DNA of 64,000 bases from Lateolabrax maculatus (Eukaryota; Chordata; Actinopteri; Acropomatiformes; Lateolabracidae). Where the stretch lies: contig CM062200.1 in assembly GCA_031216445.1 (NCBI GenBank), positions 21,125,501 through 21,189,500 of the forward strand, read 5' to 3'. Below, piece after piece: positions 35,041 through 47,071 of the stretch. The notes beneath the pieces are model-generated. The model worked only from the letters and a program-made list of their open reading frames with translations. It was not told where the DNA came from and did no database searches. The stretch's first letter is position 1, and each line of letters begins with the position of its first letter. A program made the translations under genes and the position numbers.

Positions 35041-38000
35041 TGACACTTCACACACTCACGTGACACTTCAAACACACGTGACACTTCACAAACACTCACA
35101 TGACACACAAGTGACACTTCACAAACACTCACATGACACACACGTGACACTTCACAAACACTCACGTGACACACACGTGACACTTCAGTCACAGACTAGT
35201 GACATTTCCTACACACTCACGTGACACTTCACACACACTCACGTGACACTTCACACACACTCACGTGACACTTCACACACACACTCAAGTGACACTTCAC
35301 AAACACTCACATGACACACACGTGACACTTCAGAAACACTCACGTGACACACACGTGACACTTCAGTCACAGACACGTGACATTTCCTACACACTCACGT
35401 GACACTTCACACACACTCACGTGACACTTCAAACACACACGTGACACACGTGACACTTCCCAAACACTCACTTGAAACACACGTGACACTTCACAACCAC
35501 TCACATGACACACACGTGACACTTCATAAACACTCACATGACACACACGTGACACTACAGAAACACTCACGTGACACACACGTGACACTTCAGTCACAGA
35601 CACGTGACATTTCCTACACACACGTGAAACTTCACACACACTCACGTGACACTTCACACACACACACTCAAGTGACACTTCAAACACACACGTGACACTT
35701 CACAAACACTCACATGACACACACGTGACACTTCACAAACACTCACGTGACACACACGTGACACTCCACAAACACTCACGTGACACACACGTGACACTTC
35801 AGTCACAGACACGTAACATTTCCTACACACTCACGTGACACTTCACACACACTCACGTGACACTTCAAACCCACACGTGACACACACGTGACACTTCACG
35901 AACACTCACGTGACACACACGTGACACTTCAGTCACAGACACGTGACATTTCCTACACACACGTGACACTTCACACACACTCACGTGACACTTCACACAC
36001 ACACTCAAGTGACACTTCAAACACACACGTGACACACACGTGACACTTCACAAACACTCACATGACACACACGTGACACACACGTGACACTTCACAAACA
36101 CTCACTTGACACACACGTGACACTTCACAAACACTCACGTGACACACACGTGACGCTTCAGTCACAGACACGTGACATTTGCTACACACACGATACTTCA
36201 CACACTCACGTGACACTTCACACACACACTCAAATGACACTTCAAACACACACGTGACACACACATGACACTTCACAAACACTCACATTACACACACGTG
36301 ACACTTCACAAACACTCACATGACACACACGTGACACTTCAGTCACAGACATGTGACATTTCCTACACACGTGACACTTCACACACACTCACGTGACACT
36401 TCAAACACACACGTGACACACACTTGACACTTCACACACACTCACGTGACACTTCAAACACACACGTGACACACACGTGACACTTCACAAACACTCACAT
36501 GACACACACGTGACACTTCACAAACACTCACTTGACACACACGTGACACTTCACAACCACTCACATGACACACACGTGACACTTCACAAACACTCACATG
36601 ACACACACGTGACACTTCACAAACACTCACGTGACACACACGTGACACTTCAGTCACAGACACGTGACATTTCCTACACACACGTGACACTTCACACACT
36701 CACGTGACACTTCAAACACACACGTGACACACACGTGACACTTCACAAACACTCACATGACACACAAGTGACACTTCCCAAACACTCACATGACACTCAC
36801 ATGACACTTCACAAACACTCACGTGACACACACGTGACACTTCAGTCACAGACACGTGACATTTCCTACACACTCACGTGACACGTCACACACACTCACG
36901 TGACACTTCACACCCTCACGTGACACTTCACACACACACACTCAAGTGACACTTCACAAACACTCACATGACACACACGTGACACTTCACAAACACTCAC
37001 ATGACACACACGTGACACTTCACAAACACTCACGTGACACACGTGACACTTCACACACTCACGTGACACTTCAAACACACGTGACACTTCACAAACACTC
37101 ACATGACACACAAGTGACACTTCACAAACACTCACATGACACACACGTGACACTTCACAAACACTCACGTGACACACACGTGACACTTCAGTCACAGACT
37201 AGTGACATTTCCTACACACTCACGTGACACTTCACACACACTCACGTGACACTTCACACACACTCACGTGACACTTCACACACACACACTCAAGTGACAC
37301 TTCACAAACACTCACATGACACACACGTGACACTTCAGAAACACTCACGTGACACACACGTGACACTTCAGTCACAGACACGTGACATTTCCTACACACT
37401 CACGTGACACTTCACACACACTCACGTGACACTTCAAACACACACGTGACACACGTGACACTTCCCAAACACTCACTTGAAACACACGTGACACTTCACA
37501 ACCACTCACATGACACACACGTGACACTTCATAAACACTCACATGACACACACGTGACACTACAGAAACACTCACGTGACACACACGTGACACTTCAGTC
37601 ACAGACACGTGACATTTCCTACACACACGTGAAACTTCACACACACTCACGTGACACTTCACACACACACACTCAAGTGACACTTCAAACACACACGTGA
37701 CACTTCACAAACACTCACATGACACACACGTGACACTTCACAAACACTCACGTGACACACACGTGACACTTCACAAACACTCACGTGACACACACGTGAC
37801 ACTTCAGTCACAGACACGTAACATTTCCTACACACTCACGTGACACTTCACACACACTCACATGACACTTCAAACCCACACGTGACACACACGTGACACT
37901 TCACGAACACTCACGTGACACACACGTGACACTTCAGTCACAGACACGTGACATTTCCTACACACACGTGACACTTCACACACACTCACGTGACACTTCA

Positions 38001-39046
38001 CACACACACTCAAGTGACACTTCAAACACACACGTGACACACACGTGACACTTCACAAACACTCACATGACACACACGTGACACACACGTGACACTTCAC
38101 AAACACTCACTTGACACACACGTGACACTTCACAAACACTCACGTGACACACACGTGACGCTTCAGTCACAGACACGTGACATTTGCTACACACACGATA
38201 CTTCACACACTCACGTGACACTTCACACACACACTCAAATGACACTTCAAACACACACGTGACACACACGTGACACTTCACAAACACTCACATTACACAC
38301 ACGTGACACTTCACAAACACTCACATGACACACACGTGACACTTCAGTCACAGACATGTGACATTTCCTACACACGTGACACTTCACACACACTCACGTG
38401 ACACTTCAAACACACACGTGACACACACTTGACACTTCACACACACTCACGTGACACTTCAAACACACACGTGACACACACGTGACACTTCACAAACACT
38501 CACATGACACACACGTGACACTTCACAAACACTCACTTGACACACGTGACACTTCACAACCACTCACATGACACACACGTGACACTTCACAAACACTCAC
38601 ATGACACACACGTGACACTTCACAAACACTCACGTGACACACACGTGACACTTCAGTCACAGACACGTGACATTTCCTACACACACGTGACACTTCACAC
38701 ACTCACGTGACACTTCAAACACACACGTGACACACACGTGACACTTCACAAACACTCACATGACACACAAGTGACACTTCCCAAACACTCACATGACACT
38801 CACATGACACTTCACAAACACTCACGTGACACACACGTGACACTTCAGTCACAGACACGTGACATTTCCTACACACTCACGTGACACGTCACACACACTC
38901 ACGTGACACTTCACACCCTCACGTGACACTTCACACACACACACTCAAGTGACACTTCACAAACACTCACATGACACACACGTGACACTTCACAAACACT
39001 CACATGACACACATGTGACACTTCACAAACACTCACGTGACACACG
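35041..39046 (+). repeat. Tandem duplication of a ~2,003-bp block
   Basis: Copy 1 is about 35,041-37,043 and copy 2 about 37,044-39,046. Shared rare markers are CTTCCCAAACACTCACTTG, CACTACAGAAACACTC, GACGCTTCAGTCACAG, CACACGATACTTC and CACCCTCACGTG. The copies differ at a handful of sites: G/A near 35,853 and 37,858, A/G near 36,263 and 38,268, and a 2-bp deletion near 38,545. Confidence 0.87.
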
Positions 39047-39469
39047 TGACACTTCAGTCACAGACACGTGACATTTCCTACACACTCACGTGACACTTCA
39101 CACACACTCACGTGACACTTCAAACACACACGTGACACACACGTGACACTTCACAAACACTCACGTGACACTTCACAAACACTCACATGACACACACGTG
39201 ACACACACGTGACACTTCAGTCACAGACACGTGACATTTCCTACACACACACGTGACACTTCACACACACTCACGTGACACTTCAAAAACACCCGTGACA
39301 CTTCACATATACTCAGACACGTGACACTTCACACACACACACTCACGTGACACTTCAATCACACAGGTGACACACACGTGACACTTCACAAACACTCACA
39401 TGACACACACGTGACACTTCACAAACACTCACATGACACACACGTGACACTTCACAAACACTCACGTGA

Positions 39470-42092
39470 CACACGTGACACTTCAGTCACAGACACGTGA
39501 CATTTGCTACACACACGTGATACTTCACACACACTCACGTGACACTTCACACACAAACACTCACGTGACACTTCACACCCACATGTTACACTTCACACAG
39601 ACGTGACACTTCACACAGACGTGACACTTCACACACATGACACTTCTGACACACACGTGACACTTCACACACACTCACGTGACACTTCACACCCACTCGC
39701 GTGACTCTTCACAAACACACAGTTTACATACACGTGACACTTCTCACACACGTGACACTTCACACACGTGACACTTCACTCACACACACTCACGAGACAC
39801 TTCAAACACACACGTGACACACACGTGACACTTCACAAACACTCACGTGACACACACGTGACACTTCACACACACTCACATACACACACGTGACACTTCA
39901 CACACGTGAGACACTTCACACACACTCAGTTGACACTTCTCTCACACACGACTCACACGTGACATTTCACACAGACACGTGACATTCATGCACACGCTAC
40001 ACTTCACGAACACGCAGACGTTAAACTTCACGAGCATGCACATTACACTCCTCAAACACCAATTCACACACACATGTGACATTTCACACACGTGACATGT
40101 CACAGACATACACATACGTGATAATTCAGTCACACACATACACGTGACACTTCTCACACACGTGACATTTCGCACACACAACACTTCACACACATACACA
40201 AGTGACACCTCACATACACGTGACACTTCACACACACAAACACTTGACACTTCTCACACACACGTGACACACGTGACACTTCACTCACAGACACATGACA
40301 TTTCCTACACACGTGACACTTCACACCCACTCGCGTGACTCTTCACAAACACACAGTTTACATACACGTGACACTTCTCACACACGTGATACTTCACTCA
40401 CAGACACGTGACATTTCGCAAAAGCACACGTGACACTTCACACATACTCAGACACGTGACACTTCACACACACTCACGTGACACTTCAAACACACACGTG
40501 ACACACACGTGACACTTCACAATCACTCACGTGACACACACGTGACACTTCACAAACACTCACACACGGCACTTCACACACTCACGTAACACTGCACACA
40601 CACTCAAGTGACACTTCACACACATACACATGTGACACCACATACACACACGTGACACTTCACACACACTCACATACAAACGTGACACTTCACACATGTG
40701 AGACACTTCACACACACACACTTCACACACGTGACACTTCTCACACAAACGTGACACTTCACACACACTCACACACACGTGACACTTCAGTCACAGACAC
40801 GTGACATTTGCTACACACACGTGATACTTCACACACACTCACGTGACACTTCACACACAAACACTCACGTGACACTTCACACCCACATGTTACACTTCAC
40901 ACAGACGTGACACTTCACACAGACGTGACACTTCACACACATGACACTTCTGACACACACGTGACACTTCACACACACTCACGTGACACTTCACACCCAC
41001 TCGCGTGACTCTTCACAAACACACAGTTTACATACACGTGACACTTCTCACACACGTGACACTTCACACACGTGACACTTCACTCACACACACTCACGAG
41101 ACACTTCAAACACACACGTGACACACACGTGACACTTCACAAACACTCACGTGACACACACGTGACACTTCACACACACTCACATACACACACGTGACAC
41201 TTCACACACGTGAGACACTTCACACACACTCAGTTGACACTTCTCTCACACACGACTCACACGTGACATTTCACACAGACACGTGACATTCATGCACACG
41301 CTACACTTCACGAACACGCAGACGTTAAACTTCACGAGCATGCACATTACACTCCTCAAACACCAATTCACACACACATGTGACATTTCACACACGTGAC
41401 ATGTCACAGACATACACATACGTGATAATTCAGTCACACACATACACGTGACACTTCTCACACACGTGACATTTCGCACACACAACACTTCACACACATA
41501 CACAAGTGACACCTCACATACACGTGACACTTCACACACACAAACACTTGACACTTCTCACACACACGTGACACACGTGACACTTCACTCACAGACACAT
41601 GACATTTCCTACACACGTGACACTTCACACCCACTCGCGTGACTCTTCACAAACACACAGTTTACATACACGTGACACTTCTCACACACGTGATACTTCA
41701 CTCACAGACACGTGACATTTCGCAAAAGCACACGTGACACTTCACACATACTCAGACACGTGACACTTCACACACACTCACGTGACACTTCAAACACACA
41801 CGTGACACACACGTGACACTTCACAATCACTCACGTGACACACACGTGACACTTCACAAACACTCACACACGGCACTTCACACACTCACGTAACACTGCA
41901 CACACACTCAAGTGACACTTCACACACATACACATGTGACACCACATACACACACGTGACACTTCACACACACTCACATACAAACGTGACACTTCACACA
42001 TGTGAGACACTTCACACACACACACTTCACACACGTGACACTTCTCACACAAACGTGACACTTCACACACACTCACACACACGTGACACTTC
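39470..42092 (+). repeat. Tandem duplication of a 1,304-bp block in the divergent flank
   Basis: Bases from about 39,470 to 40,788 recur from about 40,774 to 42,092 at an exact offset of 1,304. I saw no difference through the stretches compared, although this is the irregular flank of the array where other copies have diverged. The join is at the ACACGTGACACTTCAGTCAC site (40,775). Either it is a very recent duplication or an assembly artefact. Confidence 0.88.
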
Positions 42093-43800
42093 ACACACTC
42101 ACGTAACACTTCACACACACTCAGGTGACACTTCTCTCACACACGACACACACGTGACATTTCACAAAGACACACTCACGTGACATTCACGCACAGGCTA
42201 CACTTCACGAACACGCAGACGTTACACTTCACGAGCATGCACATTACACTCCTCACACACACAAGTTACACTTCAGACACACACGTTACATTTCACACAC
42301 AGACACGTTACACTTCACACAAACGTACATACACATTGCATCTCACACACGTTCACACACATAGTTCATAAACGTGACACTTCACACGCACACAAAACTG
42401 ACAATTCACACACACATGTGACACTTCACACACACGTGACATGTCAGACACATACACATACGTGACAATTCAGTCACACACACATGCACGTGACACTTCT
42501 CACACACGTGACATTTCGCACACACACAACACACACATACACACGTGACACCTCACACACACGTGACACTTCACAAACACTCACACACGACACTTCACAC
42601 ACTCACGTAACACTGCACACACACTCAGGTGACACTTCTCTCACACACACGTGACACTTCACACACACATACACACGTGACACCTCATACACACGTGACA
42701 CTTCACACACACTCACACACGTGACACTTCACACACTCAGGTGACACTTCTCTCACACACAACACACACGTGACATTTCACACAGACACGCTCACGTGAC
42801 ATTCACACACACGTGACACTTCACACATGTGACGCTTCACACACTCACAGACTTCAAATACGTCACACTTCACACACCTGACAATTCACACAAATGTGAC
42901 ACTTCACGCAGTCACGTTACACTTCACACGTAACACACACGCTACACTTCAAACACACACACTACACTTCACGAACACGCAGACGTTACACTTCACGAGC
43001 ATGCACATTACACTCCTCAAACACACAAGTTACACTTCAGACACACACACGTTACATTTCACACACAGACACGTTACACTTCACACAAATGTACATACAC
43101 ATTACATCTCACACACAGGTTCACACACACAGTTCACAAACGTGACACTTCACACGCACACAGAACTGACAATTCACACATACACGTGACACTTCTCACA
43201 CACGTGACACTTCACACACGAACACACGTGACACTTCACACCCACATGTTACACTTCACACACACGTGACACTTCACACACGTGACACTTCTGACACACA
43301 CGTGACACTTCTGACACACACGTGACACTTCACACACACTCACTTGACACTTCACACACACTCGCGTGACTCTTCACACACAGTTTACATACACGTGACA
43401 CTTCTCACACACGTGACACTTCACACACACACACTTCACACACGTGACACTTCACTCACAGACATGTGACATTTCCTACACACGTGACACTTCACACACA
43501 CTCACGTGACACTTCACAAACACAAAGTTCACACACGTGACACTTCTCACACACGTGACACTTCTAACAAACACACGTGACACTTCACACATACTCAGAC
43601 ACGTGACACTTTACACACACACTCACGTGACACTTCACACACACTCAGGTGACACTTCTCTCACACACGACACACACGTGACATTTCACACAGACACACT
43701 CACGTGACATTCACGCACACGCTACACTTCACGAACACGCAGACGTTACACTTCACGAGCATGCACATTACACTCCTCACACACACAAGTTACACTTCAG

Positions 43801-44092
43801 CTCATCAATGGAGCTCTATGATGATAGTGTTTCCAAGATGGCGGCGCGAGCAGATCGCGAGGCCTGGCGTCTCCCCAGTTTTCGCAACTTTGTAGTACTT
43901 TTACTGCTCATTTCGGGTCTGTTTGTTCAAAACAGTAGTGGTTTCACATCATACACCCGACTGGAGCTTTTGGACATAAGACTACGTTTTTCGGACACTT
44001 TTATCACCGATCTGCCACTCATCCCTGAGATCTCCAGAACACCGGAGGCTTCGCACTCTACCCGGCCGGGCAGATGCTGACCCCCATTTCGC
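43801..44092 (+). mobile_element. 5' fragment of an L2/jockey-like LINE
   Basis: The sequence changes abruptly from satellite to unique sequence after ACACTTCAG. An AAGATGGCGGC motif at 43,836-43,846 (a YY1-type site, common near LINE 5' ends) lies inside an open frame from the ATG at 43,808 to the stop ending 44,080. The 90-residue peptide has a hydrophobic stretch (VVLLLLISGLFV) and then LELLDIRLRFSDTFITDLP and PEISRTPEASHSTRPGR, which I recognise as the segment preceding the endonuclease in teleost L2-like LINE proteins. The element stops there and satellite resumes at CAGACACACATG. The endonuclease and reverse transcriptase are missing at this place. CAG on both sides may be microhomology or a tiny duplication. 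Non-functional. Confidence 0.72.
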
Positions 44093-45535
44093 AGACACAC
44101 ATGTGACACTTCACACACGTGACACACGTGACAATTCACACACACTCATGACACACACGTGACACTTCACACACACGACACACGACACTTCACACACGTG
44201 ACACTTCACACTCACACACGTAACACTTCACACACTCATGTGAGACTTCACACACAACGCACACTTCACACTTCACACTTCACACACACGTGACACTTCA
44301 CACACGTGACACAAACGCACACGTGACACTTCACACACACGTGACACAAACGCACATGTGACACTTCCCAAAAGTGACACACACAGACTGCACTTCACAC
44401 ACACTCACGTGACACTTCACACAAATACGTGACACACACTTGACACTTGACACACTTGACACACACTTGACACACATGTGACACTTCACACACATGACTC
44501 TTCACTCACACACGTGACACTTCACACACATTCACATACACACGTGATACTCTACTAACACACATACACACATGACAATTCACACACATACACACACGTG
44601 ACACTTCACAGACGTGACAATTCACACACTCACATACACACATGATACTTCACTGACACTCACACACTTCATACACACACGTTACCCTTCACACACACTC
44701 ACATACACACGTGACACTTCAAACACACGTGATACTTCACAAACACACACATACAAACACGTGACACTTCACACACACATACACACATGTAACACTTCAC
44801 ACACACTCACATGACACTTCTCACACACGACACTTCACACACACTCACGTGACACACGTGACACTTTACACACATCACACACACTTGACACTTCACACAC
44901 GTGACACTTTACACACACACGTGACACTTCACACACACGTGACACGTAACACACAGACACGTAACACTTCACACACACACGTGACACTTTACACACACTT
45001 CACGCTACACTTACCACACACGCTACACTTCAAACACGCACACGCTACACTTCAAACACGCACATGCTACACTTCACAAACATGCACATGTTACACTTCA
45101 CAGACACACAAACATTACATTTCACACACACTCATGTGACACTTCACACACGTGACACTTCACACACGTGACACTTCTCACACACACAGGTGACACTACA
45201 CACACATACATGTGACACTTCTCACACAGACACGTGATACTTAACTCACACACATACACACGTGACACTTCTCACACACGTGACACTTCACACACACACA
45301 TACACATGTGACACTTCACACACACATACACACATGACACTTCACACAGACACACTCACGTGACACTTCACACACTCACACACTTCACACGCGTGACACT
45401 TCACACACACTCACACACTTCACACACGTGACACTTCACACACACAAATATATGTGACACTTCACACATGTGACACTTCACACAGTCACGTTACACTTTA
45501 CACGTAACACACACACTACACTTCAATCACGCACA
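44093..45535 (+). repeat. Divergent satellite between two LINE fragments
   Basis: About 1.44 kb of the same A/C-rich satellite in the same orientation as the main array, but with looser spacing: short ACACTTCACACACACGTG units, many TACACACATG variants and few AAACACTC units. A module at 45,466-45,540 (CAGTCACGTTACAC, then ACGTAACACACAC) matches 42,895-42,970 in the main flank. No gene seen. Confidence 0.9.
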
Positions 45536-46212
45536 CAAATGGTGCACTTCTACGCTGCCCTCATCAAGTCCATCCTCACCTCCTCCATCACCATCTGGTA
45601 TGCTGCTGCTACTGCCAAAGACAAGGGCAGACTGCAGCGTATCATTTGCTCTGCAGAGAGAGTGATTGGCTGCAATCTACCATCTCTGAAGATCCTGTAT
45701 GCCTCCAGGACCCGGAGGCATGCAGGGAAGATTGTGGCTGACCCCTCCCACCCCAGACAAAAATTGTTTGAGACTCTCCCCTCTGGCAAGAGGCTGCGGT
45801 CCATCAGGACCAAAACCTCTCGCCACAAGAACAGTTTCTTCCCGTCTGCAGCCAGCCTGATCAACAAGGCCCGTGAACCCCATTGACACGGACCCTTATC
45901 CCCTCCCCAAACAGACACTACGCATTACATTAACGCACAGACCCCCGGCGTAATGCGTTACAGTAATGCACACTTGTGGACTACAGTTTATACTTCTGCA
46001 CAGTTTTAGTTTTATTCATTATCATTTAGAAAAAGATTTATTGCACACATGTAGTCATATTTTTTCATATTCTGTACTGTAAATTATATTTACTACTACT
46101 TAGAACTAGTACTCTAGTACTTTAATACTACTCCATTTATGCATACGCTGACCTGTGCACCTTGCATTACTTGTCTGTACTTTCTTTACGATTCTGATTC
46201 CGAAGTCTAACT
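45536..46212 (+). mobile_element. 3' fragment of an L2/jockey-like LINE
   Basis: An open frame to the stop at 45,884-45,886 encodes the C-terminal tail of a LINE reverse transcriptase: FYAALIKSILTSSITIWYAA, then LQRIICSAERVIG, then LPSLKILY, then IVADPSHPRQKLFETLPSG and RLRSIRTKTSRHKNSFFPSA. This is the conserved region after the RT domain in teleost L2-like elements. About 325 bp of AT-rich 3' UTR follow, up to where inverted satellite begins. The 5' join is to satellite, so the RT core is absent. Orientation matches the 5' fragment at 43.8 kb, so the two could be ends of one element. An antisense frame of 122 codons here is a shadow. Confidence 0.82.
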
Positions 46213-46617
46213 AGTGCGTGTGTGTGAAGTGTAACGTGTGTGTGTGTCTGTGTGTGTGAAGTGTATCACGTGTGTGTGAAGTGTCGTGTTTGTGTAAAGT
46301 GTCACGTGTGTGTGTTTGTGTGAAGTGTCACGAGAGTGTGTGTGTGTGTGAAGTGTCACGTGTGTGTGAAGTGTCACGTGTGTGTGTAAAGTGTCACGTG
46401 TGTGTTTGTGTGAAGTGTCACGAGAGTGTGTGTGATAAGTGTCATGTGTATGTGCGTGTGAAGTGTCACGTGTGTGAAGTGTGTGTGTGTGAAGTGTCAC
46501 GTGTGTAAAGTGTGTGTGTGAAGTGTCACGTGTGTGTGTGAAGTGTCACGTGTGTAAAGTGTGTGTGTGAAGTGTAATGTGACTGCATGAAGTGTCACAT
46601 GTGTGAAGTGTCACGTA
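46213..46617 (-). repeat. Satellite in inverted orientation, part 1
   Basis: The plus strand becomes T/G-rich (GTGTGAAGTGTCACGTGTG), the exact reverse complement of the satellite elsewhere. About 400 bp, with the irregular spacing of the flank type. Together with the array on the left it makes a long inverted repeat around the LINE 3' fragment. Confidence 0.93.
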
Positions 46618-46936
46618 TATTTTTTTTTTATTATTTATTTTTTTATTTAACTTTATTTATCACCCAAGTGTGAAATTATTTCTCTGCATTTAACCCATCC
46701 AGTGGCACCTGTACGAACACACACATGCACATGCACAGGGTCACACAAAAAGACAGGTGCCATATTCACACTGGAGCGGTGGGCAGCAGTTCACAGCGCC
46801 CGGGGAGCAATTGGGGGTGCGGTGCCTTGCTCAGGGGCACCTCGGCCGTGGCAAGGTGGGACTGCCACCCCACCAGCTGTCAGTCCACCAATCTTCGGGA
46901 GGGAGAGCGGGGATCGAACCTCCAACCTTGGGTTAT
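46618..46936 (-). mobile_element. tRNA-derived SINE, minus strand
   Basis: Read on the minus strand, the element starts near 46,936 with GGTTGGAGGTTCGATCCCC (46,912-46,930), which contains a tRNA-type Pol III B box. A GC-rich body follows with GAGGTGCCCCTGAGCAAGG, then GGATGGGTTAAATGCAGAG, then AATAAAGTT and an A-rich tail (T-rich at 46,620-46,660 on the plus strand). This body and tail match an abundant teleost SINE type I know by sequence; I do not assign a family name. It is embedded in inverted satellite on both sides, so it inserted after the satellite arrived. Confidence 0.8.
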
Positions 46937-47071
46937 TTGTGTGTGTGAAGTGTGTGTGTGTGAAGTGTCACCTGTGTGAAGTGTCACATTTGTGTGAATT
47001 GTCACGTGTGTGTAGTGTCACGTGCGTGAAGTGTGTGAGTGTGTGAAGTGTCACGTGTGTATGTGTGTGTA
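46937..47071 (-). repeat. Satellite in inverted orientation, part 2 (array end)
   Basis: TG-rich satellite resumes directly after the SINE and ends at TGTGTGTAGTTC near 47,071, where complex sequence begins. This is the right-hand limit of satellite in the window. Confidence 0.9.

Larger units (their letters stand above)
1..43800 (+). repeat. Large satellite array, 33-bp unit rich in CACGTG
   Basis: The whole stretch is A/C-rich on the plus strand and made of a 33-bp unit: CACGTGACACTTCACA, then an AACACTCAC stretch, then ATGAC or GTGAC. G is almost confined to GTG, TG and CAG contexts. By eye, two to four CACGTG hexamers occur per 60 bases. Every few units a variant segment containing TTCAGTCACAGACACG and then ATTTCCTACACAC interrupts the run, giving a higher-order period of about 160-195 bp around 5.2-5.7 kb. 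The array continues past the left window edge. The 33-bp period equals 11 codons, so chance open frames appear on both strands (His/Thr-rich on plus, Cys/Val-rich on minus); they start and stop with the repeat and are not genes. No non-repeat insertion was seen before 43,801. Function unknown; it could be pericentromeric, subtelomeric or interstitial. Confidence 0.97.

Noticed and set aside
646..39100. Many 60-131-codon open frames on both strands inside the satellite
   Set aside because: They are a by-product of the 33-bp (11-codon) period; peptides are the translated repeat, have no start context, and occur on both strands over the same bases.
1..43800. CRISPR-like pattern of short repeats and spacers
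   Set aside because: The 'spacers' are themselves the same repeat, unit length varies by 33 bp, no cas genes are present and the context is vertebrate.
1..43800. Centromere or telomere assignment
   Set aside because: No TTAGGG runs and no recognised centromere-protein box were seen; array size alone does not establish location.
45550..45918. 122-codon minus-strand open frame
   Set aside because: It lies antisense to a recognisable LINE reverse-transcriptase tail and has no motif of its own.
46702..47046. Open frames over the SINE (up to 114 codons)
   Set aside because: They read through SINE and inverted satellite; the sequence is explained as a tRNA-derived repeat.
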